Assembly: GCA_009760855.2 (NCBI GenBank) | Contig: WPIO01000009.1 | Coordinates: 9,263,501 to 9,327,500, forward strand | DNA length: 64,000 nucleotides | Source: Cristatella mucedo | Taxonomy: Eukaryota > Bryozoa > Phylactolaemata > Cristatellidae | Direction of reading: 5' to 3' | Shown here: positions 1 to 11,646 of the stretch, in pieces | How positions within the stretch are numbered: position 1 is the first letter of the stretch | Layout: each line of letters starts with the position of its first letter | Notes under the pieces: generated by a model | Databases searched by the model: none | What the model was told of the DNA's origin: nothing | What the model saw: the letters and a program-made list of their open reading frames with translations, nothing else | Made by a program: the position numbers and the translations under genes

Positions 1-143
1 TCCCTTCCTTTCATTTCCCTTCCTTTCCTTTCCTTTCCCTTCCTTTCCTTTCCCTTCCTTTCCCTTCCTTTCCTTTCCTTTCCCTTCCTTTCCCTTCCTT
101 TCCTTTCCTTTCCTTTCCTTTCCTTTCCTTTCCTTTCCTTTCC
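1..143. repeat. (CCTTT)n-type microsatellite
   Basis: Pyrimidine-only array of CTTTC and CCTTC units at the window edge. It reads as a lysine/glycine-rich open frame on the minus strand, which is an artefact of the repeat. Confidence 0.95.
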
Positions 144-225
144 TGACCGTGGGCAACGCTCGGGGCTGCATGCTGACATCTGCGGCCCATCAAATGTGTG
201 ATGCGGAACTATTACGCATGGGTGA

Positions 226-389
226 GCCGTGATGGCACACTAGGTAAGGCGGTTGCTTTCACGTCCTCGGTCCCGAGAGCGTGGGTTCGAATCCTTCGGT
301 GGGCGATCCTTTATCGCCGCTGCAAGCGGTGGTGATAGCCGTAAAGGCTCTTCTGTCGCTATACAAAAGGAGGCAGTTAAATCAGCTAG
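226..389 (+). mobile_element. SINE1 copy (tRNA-derived)
   Basis: Starts GCCGTGATGGCACACTAGG (box A-like) and has a box B, GGTTCGAATCC, about 50 bases on. A hairpin-forming body (ATCGCC..GCAAGCGGTGGTGAT) follows, then the family 3' end ATCAGCTAG. At least seven other copies in the window share this layout. It lies in the RALBP1 intron just upstream of the exon at 626. Confidence 0.85.
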
Positions 390-625
390 TACTTACTTAT
401 GACTTTAAATAAGAAAGGTTCGCGTTTGTCAGCTGGCAACTCGGAAGCTTTCTGCCATGTCACCCAGCCTCGAACGTCTGCGATCGCTCGTGCCGCCTGC
501 CACCCGCGTTGCATCCGAAAATGCCTCGGCTCGCCATGCTTGCCGCCCACTTGCGTGCGGAGCGGGTCCGGTCGCTCGCGCCGGAGTCGTGAGAGCTCCG
601 TGAGCATCCGCGGCGCTCGCTCCAG

Positions 626-1026
626 AGGACGAACTGCACCAGAAGATTGCCACCGAGCAGCTGGAGGTGGAGCGGCTTCACGACGAGATCGCCGAGTACG
701 AGGAGCTGCGAAGCATCCGCCATCGTGGCTCCTCGTCGTCTTCCGCCGCCTCGTCGGCCGACGGCGGCGGCTACGAGGCGGCGTCGAGGCGACGGCGGCG
801 TGCGTCGTCGCAGCCCGATTCGTCCGCAGCCTCGCCCAAGCTTGCCGCTGGCAGCGGCTCGTCGGTGGAAGCCGGAGGCGGAAGCAGCAGCGACGAGGCA
901 GACGACAGCAGCAGCAGCAGCAGCAGCGATGGCGGCGACGGCAGCAGCAGCGACGGCGATGATGAGGACGCCGACGAGCTGGTTGAGCAGCTGGAGCGGC
1001 TGGAGGCGGACAACCGCCGTTTTGAG
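626..1026 (+). CDS. RALBP1: RALBP1 (RLIP76), penultimate coding exon, C-terminal coiled coil
   Basis: RALBP1 is a RhoGAP-domain effector of the small GTPases RalA and RalB that links Ral signalling to endocytosis and mitochondrial fission; its C-terminal half binds Ral through a coiled coil. Only the end of that region is here. The frame reads DELHQKIATEQLEVERLHDE and then IAEYEEL, matching human RRQIASEKEEIERLRAEIAE as I recall it. A Ser/Gly/Ala/Asp-rich linker of about 75 residues follows, where the human protein has a shorter acidic-serine linker, and then DELVEQLERLEADNRRFE, like human EEELQIILEDLQRQNEELE. The exon ends at TTTGAG before GTGAGG. The 5' border is probably the CCAG ending at 625, but an acceptor a little upstream cannot be excluded. 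The GAP domain must lie before the window. Trinucleotide-rich DNA has expanded the linker. Confidence 0.85.
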
Positions 1027-1467
1027 GTGAGGGGCCGAGCTGGCCGCCCCCCGAGCTGGCCACCGGCTACGGAGAGCGAGCGCTCGGTAGCTGCCTCGCC
1101 CGCCGCTGCTGTCGCCGCCTCCGCTGCTTCGCCACGGTGGAGAGTCAGGGAGGGAAGGAGGGAGGTTGCCGAGGCCGAAGCCCCCGGCAGCCTGTGGAGG
1201 ATGCCGGCCAGGCCGGAGTTTCGGCTAGGAAGGCTGTGCCTCTCGATCTCGACCAGTCAGTTGGTTGTCCTTGGCCAGCAAGCGCCCGTGAGCCGAAGAC
1301 GGTAGGGGGGTGGGTGAAGAGACCACAGTGACTGCTGGAGCGCTCGTCCCAGCGGTCGATTTGCCGTGCTGCAGCCGGCAGGTTGGTCGCGGGGTCGGCA
1401 GAGCCCCGCAAGATGGCTGTGCTGTCCGCGGCGGCGGCCTCGAAGCTGCTACTGCTCCACGCTGCAG

Positions 1468-1605
1468 GAGGAGAACTCAAGCATGGTGCAGAAGATTCAC
1501 GAAGAGCGGCTTATTTGCCTCGGGGTCAAGCTGCAGATCCGGCTGCTGCAGCAACAGCAGCAGCTGGGCAAGGCCGCTCGAAGCGCTCCGCCCAGCCTGC
1601 TGTAG
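1468..1605 (+). CDS. RALBP1: RALBP1 last coding exon
   Basis: The acceptor CACGCTGCAG is followed in phase 0 by 45 codons and TAG. The peptide EENSSMVQKIHEERLICLGV, continuing KLQIRLLQ, matches human NNHLNQAIHEEREAIIELRV, continuing QLRLLQ, which is the most conserved part of the RALBP1 C-terminus. It ends in a polyglutamine stretch and a short Ser/Pro-rich tail, so it lacks the longer charged tail of the human protein. The 441-base intron 1027-1467 is GC-rich and shows nothing else. Confidence 0.85.
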   Translation, partial: EENSSMVQKIHEERLICLGVKLQIRLLQQQQQLGKAARSAPPSLL

Positions 1606-1953
1606 CAGCTGCCGAGTGTGTCGCACCACTAGCCGAACCGGCTGCAGGCGCCGTAGTGCTCTCGTGTGCGTCTGCTTCCCCCCTGCGCCCACCTCACTGA
1701 CGCGCCGAGTCTGGCCGGTCGCACCGGCGTGGGCAGACTCAGCCAACACTGCTCCGTGCTTTTTGCCCCTCCTCGAGATGAGAGATCTGCATGCAGCTAG
1801 AGAGAGGCCTACGCTTGTGCCTCCTAAATGCACTCGTTATTAATGTAGCTCCGACCGTGTGCTGGTTACCTGCGAGTACGTGGTCACTTAAAGTCAGAGC
1901 ACTTGTTTATTTATTAAACATCTCTCAAATTAATGTTTGCACCTAATTTTTAG
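1606..1953 (+). other. RALBP1 3' UTR and possible polyadenylation signal
   Basis: Non-coding sequence after the TAG at 1603-1605. An AT-rich TTTATTTATTAAA run holds the variant signal ATTAAA at 1913-1918, the first plausible poly(A) signal after the stop. Assignment is by position only. Confidence 0.45.
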
Positions 1954-2058
1954 TCACAGCTGTTAGCAATGAGAAAAGAAATTGAACAGCAGTTTGCAGT
2001 TATTTCGGAAATTGCGGAAGTTGCCGCCCTGCAGTTGGCAGGTCATGGGAGACTCTAG
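1954..2058 (+). CDS. Candidate coiled-coil exon of unknown gene
   Basis: A good acceptor (pyrimidine-rich, CCTAATTTTTAG) is followed by 34 open codons and TAG. The peptide begins SQLLAMRKEIEQQFAVISEI and has heptad-like hydrophobic spacing. It faintly resembles the LLAMEQFLRRQI segment of RALBP1, so an alternative last exon of RALBP1 is possible. It could equally be a chance open frame. Confidence 0.3.
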   Translation, partial: SQLLAMRKEIEQQFAVISEIAEVAALQLAGHGRL

Positions 2059-2952
2059 GCTCTGGCCGGAAGTAGAAAGCTTGGTCCCCTGACCTCATGC
2101 AGCACCAACCAATCGGCTCTCTTCGCACACCCTAAGGCATTTGTGTCACTCTGCGAGTGAGCGAGCTCACGTGTGCTTGAATTCACGTGCGTGCGCCTCC
2201 TCAGGATACCTCGACAAGCCTTGGTGTTTGTCAGAAAAAGACAGCAGACGCTCATCGTGCGCACGTCAATGTTTTCTTGGCTTATGCTGCGCTGTCTTCC
2301 ACTTCCTGCGTAGACCCGAGCTGCACGGTGGCAGGTGTGGGAAATGCTATTGTTGGCCGACCTAATAAGGTGGCCGTCTCTATCAATCATTCTCACCGGA
2401 AAGCCAGTCTGGCTGTACTCGGGATGGTAGCTCAGTTGCACGCGATATCCTAGCACTTTGTTCATGTACACACCTTCTCCAGTCTCGTGAGCTAGCAAGC
2501 AAAGGCGTCAGCCCGTCAAGTCCAGCCCAGGAGCCTGCATAATAAAAAGATAAGTGCAGAATAGTGTGAAAAACCGGAACGGATTATTTTTTATTTTTTG
2601 AGCTGTTGGCTCGGCTCGGTTGGTAGGCACGCCAAGTTAACGGATGAGGCATGTTTTCCATCGAGTGCCACCCAGGTCATGTGATCTTCATCCGGGCGTC
2701 TGCCAGCCTCCGCCTTGAGAGCAGAGGCAGAGAGATGCAGTCACTGCACCTGACCCCGGAAAGCGGATGTCACTTTTGCTACTTTAGTGCTCCTACGGAA
2801 TATTGTTTCGTTTCTCTGGCGTCTGGCCTCCCGTTGGTGATCGTCTAAGCAGTTGTGACCCGCTACCGCTTGGCTCCCGAGAGCAGTGGCTCAGCTGCCG
2901 CCGACATTGCTTTGACGACGAGCCGGAACGAGTATATCAACCTTAAGTAATG
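2059..2952. other. Intergenic stretch, nothing recognised
   Basis: No gene, RNA or repeat family could be recognised. Open frames here are short and without family resemblance. Confidence 0.6.
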
Positions 2953-5085
2953 CTAATAATAATAATAATCATAATGGACTTGATAAAGCGCCCTCAGAGA
3001 ACTCAATCTCTCTCTCTCTCTCTCTCTGGGCGCTTTACATTTGCTGCAAAGGGAAATGCAGTTGAATGGTGAATAGTATCATGCTTGATCAACAAACAAC
3101 ACGTATAACATGGTTAGGGGTGACATGCACAGGGTCAGCATGCAAATGTGGTTAGTGGCAGCATGTACAGTGTCAGCACGCATAAGCACATAAAGAACAA
3201 ATCACAGGGAACCACTAAATGCTGTACTAAATAGGTATGTTTTTAAGTTCTTTTTAAATGTGGTCAGGTCAGGGGATGTTCTGACGCAAGTCGGGAGGGA
3301 GTTCCAGGCTTTGGGAGCATACGAACTAAATGCACGGTCTCCAAAGGATTTAAGGTTTGTACGAGGTATTTCTAGACTGTTGGATTCCGAAAAGCGGGTG
3401 GTACGATGCTTGGCCTGGTGGGGGGGGGTAGATCTGAGAGATAGGCTGGAGCCAAAGAATGAAGTGACCTAAAAGTGAGCGACAAAACCTTGAAGTCAAT
3501 CCGTTGCTTGACTGGTAGCCAGTGCAGGTCGGCGAGAAGTGGAGTAATATGGCAACTGCGACGCTCACGACAGACAAGCCTAGCTGCAGAGTTTTGCACC
3601 AGCTGCAATCGCCTGATCGCACATGCTGGTAGGCCAGTAAGCTGTGAGTTGCAGAAGTCGAGACGAGATGTCACGAATGCATGGACCAACTTAGATGTGG
3701 TATCCTTATCTAAACAAGCCCGAATTTTAGCAATGTTATGAAGCTGAAAATAGGCAGATTTGACCGTGGAGCTGATATGGTCGTCTAACGAGAGGTCGCT
3801 TTGGAATATGACACCTAGATTTCGAGCTGATTCGACTGGAGATATGCTGGCAGAGCCAATTTTGAGCGTCAGCCTTTTCCATTTGTGAATCACACTGGGT
3901 TTGCCCATAACTAGTAAGTTAGTTTTATCATAATTTATTTTTAGAAAATTTGCTGCCATCCATGTGTGGATGTCATCAATACAAGCTGCAAGTGAGTTAA
4001 GAGAATTCGAGGTGCTCGAAGGTTGGGAGGGAATTAGCTCTAATACAACGTGTATACAACCACTCTTCCTGTAATTCTAGTAGGGATGTTGTCATCGCAG
4101 GGATTGATTCCCTGATCATGTCTATCTTCTGCACAAAGAATCGAGAGAAGCGATCGGTTAGATCACATGGATCATCAGGTAAGGAGCTAATCTGGGAGCG
4201 GTTGAGGAGATGGTTTATCGTCGACATCAGCATTTTTGGATTGTGCATCTGTGATTCATCAATGTTTCTATAGAAGCTAGACTTGGCCTTTGCTAGGATC
4301 GATTGGTACGACCTGCAGTAGTCTTCATATGTCGATGGACAGTCAGTCCAGATCTTTTGTATGCTTTTTCGAGCTTGCGCTTAGTAGACCTGGCTAACCA
4401 TAGGCCGTCTGTACGAGGGTCCACAGTGCGCTTTGTCAGATGTGCAAACTCGTCGAGCGTGTCAGCTAGTGTTGTGTTGTAGCTATCTACCAATGATGAC
4501 AGATCGGAGGGATGACTGAGCAGCAGAGGTGAAGCTTAGATATTCTCGCACGGACAGCATCGATGTCAAGGGTCTTGAGGTTTCGCGATTCACAGGTTAT
4601 TTTAGAGGAGGAGGTGGGCACACACTGTAGATTGAATGAGATCTGCATGTGGTCAGATAAGCAGGATATGGTAATAATTGGTGATGACAAAGTGCAGTTG
4701 TATGAGAAAATCTGGTCGAGTGTGTGACCCTTGATGTGAGTAGGGCCATGCCAACGAGCCACAAGAGACAATGAGTCAGTCAATGCACGAACATCGGTGC
4801 TCAAAGCGTCAGATAAGTTATCAAAGTGAACCCTGAAATCACCCATAACGAGGAAGGATCGAGTTCTTGCACACAGAATCGAAATAAGATCGGAGAAATC
4901 TGAGATAAAGGAGGATTTGGTACCTGGTGGGCGATAGACTACTGCCACTACTGTTAGCTTCTTTTCGGATGAGACCGAGACAATTGATTCAAAAGACTGC
5001 TTCGAGGGTACTGCAAATGGCTTGAAGTCGAATTTCGAGCGCACGATAATAGCAACTCCACCTCAAGTTTTGATTGATCTTTGCT
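2953..5085 (-). mobile_element. L2-A LINE copy with internal deletion
   Basis: The minus-strand element ends at 2953 in (ATT)n. It carries the 3' hairpin, the thumb region of the reverse transcriptase (3372-3959: MAANFLKINYDKTNLLVMGK) and most of the endonuclease-linker region (about 4075-5044, including VVAVVYRPPGTKSS and a degenerate GDFRVHFDN). Near 4035-4070 the linker joins straight to the region after the catalytic motif, so the RT core including YADD is missing, roughly 1 kb compared with fuller copies. The 5' end stops inside the endonuclease. The element is dead. Confidence 0.9.
3007..3027. repeat. (TC)n inside the L2-A 3' hairpin
   Basis: Other copies read AATCTCTTTCTAGGCGC here; this copy has a run of TC units between the two hairpin arms. 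The microsatellite grew from the TCTCT already in the element. Confidence 0.85.
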
Positions 5086-5369
5086 AGCTAGATTGATCTT
5101 TGCTTGTCCTGCTACACAGTCATCTTAAAGGTGGGGCAAATAATAATAATAATAATAATACATTTGTATAGCCCCTTCAGAGAACCATATCCTATCTAGG
5201 CACTTTACATATGCTGCAAAAGAAAGATGATCACATTGTTAGTGGTAACATTCAATAGTGTCAACATGAACAATATGGTTAGTGGTAACAGACGGAATGT
5301 CACAAATGCATGGACTGAATTTGGATGGTTTTCTTGTTTGAGTTTAATTCCCGAATTTTTGCAGCGTTG

Positions 5370-5490
5370 ACTACCGCATGCATACCGAAAGCCATTTACG
5401 CTTTTGAATGTACCATATAAACTCTCCAGCATAACAACCACTTAGTCTCTGTGGAGTTACAGATGGAGATACATTACATTACAATCTTAC
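5370..5490 (+). mobile_element. L2-B 3' end inserted in L2-A
   Basis: CTACCGCATGCATACCGAAA through GATACATTACATTACA matches the reverse complement of the 3' end of the L2-B copy at 36549-37898. It interrupts the L2-A thumb region between GAATTTTTGCAGCGTTGA and TAGCTGAAAGTTGGCAGA. Confidence 0.8.
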
Positions 5491-7278
5491 GTAGCTGAAA
5501 GTTGGCAGAATTGAATGTGGAGCTGATATGGTCGTCTGAAAGGTCACTTTAGAACAGTACGCCTACAATTCTTGCTGATGGTTAGGGTGATATGCTGGCA
5601 GAGCCGATTTTAGCGTTGACCTTTCCAATTTCAGCGTCATGCTAGGTTTGCCTGTAACTAGTAAGTAGTTTTTACTACCATTTAATCTGAGAAAGTTTGC
5701 TGCCATCCATATGGGTATGTCAGCTTTACATGTAGCAGGGGAGTTTGAAGTGCTTGAAAGCTGGGCGGGATCAAAGTATAGGTGCAGCTGTGTGTCATCG
5801 ATATAGAAGTTAATACCTAGATTGTGCTTGGCTATCACATCGGCAAGAGGCAGAATACTGTAAAGAAGCAGACCAAGCACAGAGCTGCCCTGAGGTGCCC
5901 CATACTTTAGTTGTTCCTCCGACGAGCTTTGTCCGTTCACGTCAAGACTCTGAAGTCTACCACTGAGTTAGGGTCTGAACCACTGCAGTGCAGTGCCATC
6001 CATTGATGCCCAGACGAGATGAGAGTCGCTTAAGAACTTGGTAATCAAGGTATCAAACGCTGCCGAAAGATTAAGAAAACTAAGCAGAGAGACTTTACCT
6101 GAGAAGGTCGTTCGTTATACAGCCGAAGTAATGCCGACTCAGTGGAGTGATTAGTACTAAAAAGTGACCCGTACTTACTTGCTAGTTTTGAAGCTTCAAT
6201 GTAAGAGTTTAGTTGGTCTGCCACTGCTTGTTCTGGTGTCTCAGATAGGCATGTCAATAGGGACATTGGGTGGAAGTTGCTCAAGTTCTCTCGGTTTGGT
6301 GTTGCTTTCCTAATTAGTGGCCAACAACCGCCATTTCAAAAGGTGCAGGGACATTACCTTGAGGCTAAGGACATATTTATTATGTTAGTTACGGATGGCA
6401 AGCAGATCAATGCATCGCACAAGTAGGACAATTGGGACAGCGTCAAGAGGGCTTTGACTCTGTCTTTGACGTATTCAAGTCTTTGATTTAGAGCTGTATT
6501 TCAGGACTCAATCACTCGTGGTAGCCTTAAATGCAAACAATTAGGTGCTGCAATTAATTGAGTGACAGGAGTGCCCGGTGGAGATGTTACCGTGAGACAG
6601 GAGTCCTGAGTGGATGCTCCAACTTTATGGATGGGCTCTCTGATCTTGTCTATTTTGCTGAAAAAGTAGCTAGAGAAGCGATCAGCTAAATCTTTGCAAG
6701 GCTAATAAGGTAAGGAGCTAACCTGGGATCAGTTAAGGAGACGGTTGACTGGAAGCATCAGCATCTTTGGACTGTGCATCTGTGATCCAACAGTATTTGT
6801 ATAGAAGCTGAAGTTGGCCTATGCCAAGGACGGATCGGTGTGATCTACAGTAGTCCACGTGTGCCTGTCGATGGGCAGTCAGACCTGATCTTTCTTGTGC
6901 TTTCTCAAACTTGCTTTTACTGGACCTAGCTAGTTTAATGTCGGTGGTAAACCATGGTCCGCCTAGGCGAGGGCCCGCTGTACGCTTAGTCAAGAGATTC
7001 AATGATCGTCAAGAATGTCGTCCAGTGTCGTGTTGTAGCATTTCACCAGTGAGGATAGGTCGGAAGGAAGACTGAGCAGCAGGGCGTGGAAGATATTTAT
7101 GTGCGGACTGCATTGATGTCAATGTTGGGTTTCGTTATCTACAGGGGAATGTAAATGCGAGGGAGAGTCAAACTACAGACTGAAAGAGATCCGAATGTGG
7201 CCAGGCGTGCAGAATTTGGTGTTAACAGGAGACGATAGCGTACAATGGCTGGATCGAATGTGCGACGTTTATCAGTGA

Positions 7279-7432
7279 GCCGTGATGGCTCACTTGGTAA
7301 GGCGTTGCTGTTCACAACCTCGATCCAGAGGTCGTAGGTTCGAATCCTGTAGTGAGCGATCCTTTATTGCAGCTGCAAGCAGTTGTGATAGCTTTTAAGG
7401 CTCTTCTGCCGCTAGGCTGTTGAATCAGCTAG
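7279..7432 (+). mobile_element. SINE1 copy inserted in L2-A endonuclease
   Basis: GCCGTGATGGCTCACTTGG, box B GGTTCGAATCC and the 3' end AATCAGCTAG are all present. L2-A endonuclease sequence resumes after 7440 (CATGCACATGAGCC), so the SINE landed in the LINE. Target-site duplications are no longer clear. Confidence 0.85.
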
Positions 7433-8090
7433 AATTTTGTTATGGTGAGTGGAGGTCATGCACATGAGCCAAAAGAGAAAATGAGCCAGTCGGTGCACGA
7501 AATTCGGCACTTAAGGCGTCAGTTGAGTAAGCAAAATGAATGGTTAAAACACCCAGAATTAGGAGAAGACGATTTCTTGCACATGTAATCAAAATAAGGT
7601 CAGAACATTTTTTTGATAAATGAGAACTTGGTACTTGGGGTAGGTCGATTACTGCCACCATTGGCAACTTGCTATTGGAGGGACTCAAGACAAGAGATTC
7701 GAAAGATTGCTTCGAAGGGACTGCAAACGGCTTAAAATTGAAAGGGAAACGTGCGAAAATGGCGACTTCGCAGGTTTTGATTGATCTAGTCTTCTGAAAG
7801 ACAAAGGAAGCCTGCCGCCGTGGTGGCATGACTTGGTTCGTCTTGGTGCCGTCCGTGGTTAAGGTCGGTTTAGTCGATTTCGGCCAGGTCTCATTCATTG
7901 CAAAAAGGTAAGAGGTAATCGTCAAGTATCGTGTCGCATGTCATTAGGGTTTGAGGTCATCGTTGATGATCGTATCGCATATTATTAGAGGTTCATTGCA
8001 CATTGGGCGAGGGTTCCGGCAGCCGGAGTTATAGCTGGCCTGACGACTACTAACATGTAGCGATTCACAGCAGTGATTGAGGGAGTGGTA

Positions 8091-8564
8091 GCAGATCGGC
8101 TGGATGCAACACTGAAATGCGCCCCTTTCCCGCTGCTCGCTGGCTTCGAGTGGGCTTCTTGCGAGCTTTATGCACATCGCAAACCCTATCAGCTACAGCC
8201 ACAACCAGGAATGTATTGGGGCGACTATGGTGAAACGATAACAGGCATGCGCAATTGAACCTAACAGTGAGGTAGCTGACAGTCGGCGAAGCTAAACGTG
8301 CAGCCCGCTTGGGATCGCGGAAGCGTTGACCAGTAGGCTGGTCTGAACATCGGAACCACGAGGCTGGACGAGGGGAAGCATTTAGATGTCCGTAGGCACT
8401 TTAGTTCTTATTCACTACGGTCAAACTGCAAACAGATACTTCAAACAGGTCCGGATTTCCGTGTTCGGCGTTTGCTGGAACTTCAATTTTCAGAACAAAA
8501 TTCTAGAACAGAGAAGAAACTGCAGGAGATCTTGGTGTTTGGGGGTGGATGTTTCGTTGGAGAC
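8091..8564. other. Intergenic stretch, nothing recognised
   Basis: Possibly the decayed 5' end of the L2-A copy to its left. No protein family or RNA was recognised. Confidence 0.5.
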
Positions 8565-8705
8565 AGTACTATAGCGCACTCAAAGCCCGAGCGGCCTTCG
8601 GCACATACAAGCGGTAGCCGATTACTGCATCTCATGCAACAAAGAAAAAGTAGCCTAGTTGGACAGTTAAGGAAGTGGGTTGCTAGCATGGAAGTATAAT
8701 TTAAA
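8565..8705 (-). mobile_element. L2-B 3' fragment
   Basis: Matches the 3' untranslated part of L2-B at 36605-36740 (GGCACATACAAGCGGTAGCC, ACAAAGAAAAAGT, TTGCTAGCATGGAAGTA). It lacks the terminal TACATTACAT repeats. Confidence 0.7.
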
Positions 8706-9019
8706 GGACACCCTATGCTTGGTGGCGTTGGGAAGAGCAGCAGAGCCTGTAGCTCGAAGCCAGCGAGAGTCAGAGCTGCACTGTTGCTGCCTTGTCGCTT
8801 CGGCTTCGTAGCGGCACGGGCTTCCGGCTGTGAGAATCTCTACGGCTTCGGCGAGTTCGAGACTCAGCGCTTGAATCGGGCTGTGGTGTGCACGTACAGC
8901 CGATGCACTTGTGCCTGACATTCGCACCCGATGCACTGCAGGCATTTAAGGACTTTTCCCATGTGGGCTATGCGGCCAGCCACTACGAAGGCCACGGTCG
9001 GTTCGTGCCTGTGTTCGTC

Positions 9020-9020
9020 G

Positions 9021-9070
<50 letters not shown>
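9020..9070. repeat. (GT)n microsatellite
   Basis: About 25 uninterrupted GT units. Confidence 0.97.
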
Positions 9071-9073
<3 letters not shown>

Positions 9074-11009
9074 GGAGGGGGTTGCCGCCATCGCATGACT
9101 TTGTGTCTATCACAAGTGCATAAATATCTGCTCTGAAAAGTATCTGCAAAGTATAAGCTTGGGCTTGCAGAAGCAAGACGTCTCTTTCCCAGTAGATTAG
9201 CAGCAGTCGCAAAACTAATTTGGTGCATGCCGCAGTCCTCGAGCTCTTACTTGTACTGTTGCGTCATCAAGCGTAATATCCTTGCATCTGCAAGCCTATT
9301 TTGCACCGGGCTGACGATGATATGCAAGCTACGGGCTCTACTGAGCACAGTTTTCAAGTTGAGTTGGGTCTTGGAAATATAAACTTTCCCTAATTCACCA
9401 GCGCGAGCTTAATCCCTGCCTCCCTTTTAGCCTTCACCAGAGTGGGCTATTAAGCCGGCTGTTTATGGTAGTGCCTGAGTATAGCTTCGATTAGCGATTA
9501 GAATATCATCTGGGGGGATAATCTTGCTAATGGTAACACAAGCAGAACTACAAGTATCCGGAAAGGCGAACTGCACCCACTGTCCCGAGAGGACACGTCG
9601 ATGGGCAACGCTTCGCCATCTTTTTGAAGGTATGCAGTAATTTCGTGTTCGTAACCAACACGTCTGCTTCTAGTGCTCTGGGTTTTGACTTGAGGTCCTG
9701 TTGATGTAATTGAATTGACATGAATGCCGTGGATGCCTGAGTCGGAGCAACTCTCTTGACCTATGTTGTTCTATTCTACCCTATTTGGCTTTAACTACAA
9801 AGTACAGTTGCTCAGGGACCGCTCGCAGACACTGCTGACCGTCGCAACTATAAAAATAACTAGCCTTGTTATTTTTATAGTTAAAAATAAATAAAAATAA
9901 AACAAAAATCAAAATTATAACCACGTAAAATCACAAACAACTCTTTGCTTAGTTACTCCGGCAGCTAGCTCTCTTGGGCTTGTCTAAAATTAAATATGTA
10001 TACAGCCCATCTAAATCTGTAAGCATTCTCTCTGATGAAAACTTGGCACACACTGAGGAAACTGACTCAACGTGCGCACACAAACTGCCAAAGATCCCAG
10101 TCTTTTCTTAACAGCTGGCGAGCCTTTTCTACTTCCTTCAGGTGTCGACGGCTACTCGACTCCACCCATCCATGCATACTTGGCGTTGATTGGATGAAAA
10201 AGTTGACCCAGTAGCATTGCAGCGGGAGCGCCCTGAGAAGCTAGCTCCACCCCTTGGTCCACTGATTCATGAATGGTTCGCTTAATCCTCAATGCACTTC
10301 GCGGTGAATCAGCCAGCAGCAGCACCGCTGACGTCAATTGTGGTTCAACGCCACGAGCTAACCACATTACCTATGGCGCTATGCACAGACTCCTGTATCC
10401 TGGGTCGATTCCACCGCTTTGGCTCGGCTCGAATACCTACCCAGCTGCTCAACTCCTGGTTCATTCAGTAAAAGATTATGGTCCGTGAAGCCACAGAGGG
10501 CGCTGCTACCCATGTGACTATCGGCAAACTATTGCCGAAGGCGATCTACTGCAGTGTCGTGCGCTTTATTTGTTGGGTCGACGCCGAGAAAACAACAGTT
10601 CGGCCACATCTAGGAAAGTTCGCAGCAGCACCCCGACAGGTGCCACGTCGCTCTTATCTGTCCGAAATCGGCTCACCGGCCGCACACGCTGGCTTCCCTA
10701 GGGCCCTACGTTTGCTTTACAGTTTTAAACTGTGCTCTTACTTCCGCCCGGACTCTTAATCCATCTTGGAGCTTCGGTGCTAGTTGAGATCCGCATCCAC
10801 GTCAGGCCGAAGGCTAGCAAGGATTTTGACACGGGGGGGGGGCGAAACTTCGACCGTGAGAGACGTAGAACAGAATCAAACCCAAGCTTCAAATATTTTC
10901 GGAATTCTTCAGCCTTCTACAACTTTGTTATTTGGACCCATATTGTTATTAAAATCTTAATTTTAACTGCTCAGTTAACGCTAAAAACGTTTTGGGATAG
11001 TTGGAAGCC
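9071..11009. other. Intergenic stretch, no gene recognised
   Basis: Nearly 2 kb with only short unrelated open frames. It holds the AT-rich hairpin at 9846-9882 and a G9 run near 10834, but no repeat family I could match elsewhere in the window. Confidence 0.55.
9846..9882. repeat. AT-rich near-perfect inverted repeat
   Basis: AACTATAAAAATAAC is followed after a 7-base loop by its reverse complement, GTTATTTTTATAGTT. A/T-rich sequence flanks it on the right. Function is unknown. Confidence 0.85.
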
Positions 11010-11600
11010 TACCTTTGTACCTTTGCTTTGATCCCTCCCAGCCTTCGAGCACCTCAAATTCTCTCAACTCACTAGCTGCATGCATTGATGACATCCGCAC
11101 ATGAATGGCAGCAAATTTTCTAAAACGAAACGATAATAAAACTAACTTACTTGTTATGGGCAAACCCAGTGTGATTCAGAGATTGGAAAGGCTGACGCTC
11201 ACAATTGGCTCTGCCAGCATATCTCCAGTTGAATCAGCTCGAAATCTAGGTGTCATATTCCAAAGCGACCTCTCGTTAGACGACCATATCAGCTCCTCAG
11301 TCAAATCTGCCTATTTTCAGCTTCATAACATTGCTAAAATTCGGGCTTGTTTAGATAAGGATACCACGTCTAAGTTGTTCCATGCATTTGTTCCATCCCG
11401 TCTTGACTTCTGTAACTCACTGCTTACTGGCCTACCGGCCTGTGCAGTCAGGCGATTACAGCCGGTACACAACTCTGCAACTAGGTTTGTCTGTCGTGAG
11501 CGTCGCAGTTGCCACATCACACCACTTCTCGCCGACCTGCACTGGCTGCAAGTCAAGCAACGGATTGACTTCAAGGTTTTGTCGCTCACTTTTAGGTCCT
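11010..11600 (+). mobile_element. L2-A copy, first part
   Basis: Starts just after the YADD motif region (CTTTGCTTTGATCCCTCCCAG) and reads MAANFLKRNDNKTNLLVMGK, then SARNLGVIFQSDLSLDDHIS, and on to DLHWLQVKQRIDFKVLSLTF. It stops abruptly after CACTTTTAGGTCC. The element resumes at 13731 without loss of consensus sequence. Confidence 0.9.
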
Positions 11601-11646
11601 TGATGTTCTCTCGGGGCTGGTCCTGCCCCGGCGCCAACTGCCTCAC

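Larger units (their letters stand above)
5143..8090 (-). mobile_element. Old, nearly full-length L2-A copy carrying later insertions
   Basis: Runs from an (ATT)n tail at 5143 through the thumb, a decayed RT core (5563-5940, with [13 protein letters not shown] in place of [13 protein letters not shown] and GAPQGSS for GVPQGS), the NYRPVSLL region (about 6045-6284) and the linker (6733-7002), to the endonuclease (7440-7925, RPNACLWNP-like sequence near 8000). Many stops and shifts show that it is old. An L2-B tail (5370-5490) and a SINE1 (7279-7432) are inserted in it. The 5' limit is uncertain because similarity to the copy at 44882-47780 fades near 8090. Confidence 0.85.

Noticed and set aside
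226-389. tRNA gene
   Set aside because: Box A and box B are present, but the unit is repeated many times with a shared unrelated 3' half, so it is a SINE.
386-1063. 225-codon minus-strand frame opposite the RALBP1 exon
   Set aside because: Arg/Cys-rich shadow of GC-rich trinucleotide repeats. The plus-strand frame matches RALBP1.
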